A DNA stretch of 5,012 nucleotides from NCBI GenBank assembly GCA_002455605.1, contig DKLE01000116.1, positions 1,654-6,665 of the forward strand, read 5' to 3'. This DNA comes from Firmicutes bacterium UBA6648 (GTDB lineage: Bacteria > Bacillota > Clostridia > Peptostreptococcales > Anaerovoracaceae). The notes below the pieces were generated by a model, which ran no database searches, was not told the origin of the DNA, and worked only from the letters and a program-made list of their open reading frames with translations. The position numbers and the translations under genes are program-made. Position 1 is the stretch's first letter. Each line of letters starts with the position of its first letter. Below, piece by piece: positions 4,353-5,012 of this stretch.

Positions 4353-4817
4353 ATGGACTCACTAAAGAAAGCCGGAATTATAGCCGGCGCTGCCGTAGGT
4401 GGTGTTATAGGCGGCACATTATCTGTCGTAGGAAAGGTTGCAGATATAAAAATAATCGACAGCATAGGTTCCAGTATTATAGATTCTACCATATATACAG
4501 GCTCCATTGCAGGAGACATCGCCAGCGGTACAACTGAGGTAATCACCGGCAAAATAACTAAAAATCCAGATAAGGTTGGTGAAGGTGTTCAAGATTTAAA
4601 AGAAGGCGGAAGCAAAGTCGTCGGTAACTTTGTCAATAATTTTAAACTGGTAGCCAGCAACAGCGGAGAAATTCTGGAAGGAGTTAAAGCGCGGGATACC
4701 GAGAAAATTAAACACGGAGCGAAAACTTTAGCTAAGGTCGCTGCCGTAGGAATAATGACTGTGGGTGCTATTAAAATTGATGAAGAAGAAAATACCCATC
4801 AAAGCAGTGATAAATAA
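4353..4817 (+). CDS. Gly/Ala-rich small protein with glycine-zipper-like segments, function unknown
   Basis: The protein has 154 residues. After a short basic start (MDSLKK), residues 7-29 form a Gly/Ala/Val helix (GIIAGAAVGGVIGG) of the glycine-zipper kind that packs in or on membranes. It lacks the usual signal peptide cleavage pattern. The middle (about 45-115) is rich in Gly, Ser, Lys and Glu and looks amphipathic. EGVQDLKEGGSKV (77-89) and EGVKARDTEKIKHG (109-122) resemble each other, suggesting a weak internal repeat. A second hydrophobic stretch, LAKVAAVGIMTVGAI, covers 126-140, and the tail is acidic and polar. AGGAGG six bases before ATG 4353 fixes the start. It is divergent from the hydrogenase through overlapping promoters, so the two may be regulated oppositely. 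A membrane-associated or stress-related role is conceivable, but I do not recognise the family. Confidence 0.75.
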   Translation: MDSLKKAGIIAGAAVGGVIGGTLSVVGKVADIKIIDSIGSSIIDSTIYTGSIAGDIASGTTEVITGKITKNPDKVGEGVQDLKEGGSKVVGNFVNNFKLVASNSGEILEGVKARDTEKIKHGAKTLAKVAAVGIMTVGAIKIDEEENTHQSSDK

Positions 4818-4924
4818 GAGTTCGGTGTATTTGGGTATATTTTTGTGTACTTTTTAACAATCTTCCCGTAATTTTAATCGAATAAAACAAAATGTAACCT
4901 TTTGACTTAATAAACAGCACGTAC

Positions 4925-4935
4925 AGTGAGTCACT
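4925..4935. promoter_or_regulatory. Short palindrome in the right-hand intergenic region
   Basis: AGTGA-G-TCACT is a perfect 11-bp inverted repeat between the stop at 4817 and the terminator at 4958. Nothing ties it to a promoter. Otherwise I see no gene or signal in 4818-4957. Confidence 0.2.
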
Positions 4936-4956
4936 CTCTAGTTACCATGAAAATAA

Positions 4957-4991
4957 ACAAAAGCTGCTGAAATAAATTCAGCAGCTTTTGT
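4957..4991. terminator. Strong bidirectional terminator near the right edge
   Basis: CAAAAGCTGCTGAA (4958-4971) pairs perfectly with TTCAGCAGCTTTTG (4977-4990) around a 5-base loop. T-rich tails occur on both strands: TGTCTATAATTTTATTT on the plus strand and TTTATTTT on the minus strand. It is 140 bases past the stop at 4817, so it may also terminate a convergent minus-strand gene lying beyond base 5012. Confidence 0.85.
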
Positions 4992-5012
4992 GTCTATAAT
5001 TTTATTTAATTT

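Noticed and set aside
4310..4552. Minus-strand 80-aa frame and plus-strand Arg/Tyr-rich 63-aa frame (4346-4537)
   Set aside because: Both are shadows of the 4353-4817 gene, which has the promoter and ribosome binding site.
1..5012. CRISPR array, insertion sequence or phage module
   Set aside because: There are no regularly spaced direct repeats, no transposase or integrase reading frame, and no terminal inverted repeats in the window.

Overview
The window looks like a piece of chromosome from a low-GC, anaerobic, probably spore-forming member of the Clostridia (Bacillota). The reasons are AT-rich intergenic DNA, strong AGGAGG-type ribosome binding sites, near-consensus sigma-A promoters, a DUF1836 regulator, and a monomeric [FeFe] hydrogenase with a multi-cluster ferredoxin front end. 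I cannot name the genus. I see no insertion sequence, phage gene or CRISPR array.

Layout, left to right. (a) Minus strand, 1-300: the 5' part of a gene for a Gly/Pro-rich tandem-repeat protein that runs off the left edge. (b) Minus strand, 394-888: a DUF1836 helix-turn-helix-like protein with its own sigma-A promoter (932-960), whose -35 box is covered by a 13-bp palindrome. (c) Plus strand, 1097-1173: tRNA-Arg(ACG) with encoded CCA, a perfect-consensus promoter and a strong terminator. (d) Plus strand, 1363-1515: an overlooked small gene for a 50-residue protein that is 48% cysteine, with an excellent ribosome binding site and a downstream hairpin. (e) Minus strand, 1658-2245: a 195-residue helical protein of unknown function. 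(f) Plus strand, 2440-2670: a 76-residue ferritin-like half-domain protein. (g) Minus strand, 2758-4191: a group-B-like monomeric [FeFe] hydrogenase, convergent with (f) across a shared bidirectional terminator. (h) Plus strand, 4353-4817: a Gly/Ala-rich small protein, divergent from the hydrogenase through promoters whose -35 boxes overlap. A second strong bidirectional hairpin closes the window at 4958-4990.

The genes are mostly single transcription units with their own signals, not one operon, so shared function is not proven. A loose theme is iron and thiol chemistry: an iron-sulfur hydrogenase, a possible iron-binding half-ferritin and an extremely cysteine-rich peptide. The most unusual items are the cysteine-rich small gene, the half-ferritin, the duplicated palindromic element upstream of the repeat-protein gene, and the shared -35 box between the hydrogenase and its divergent neighbour.
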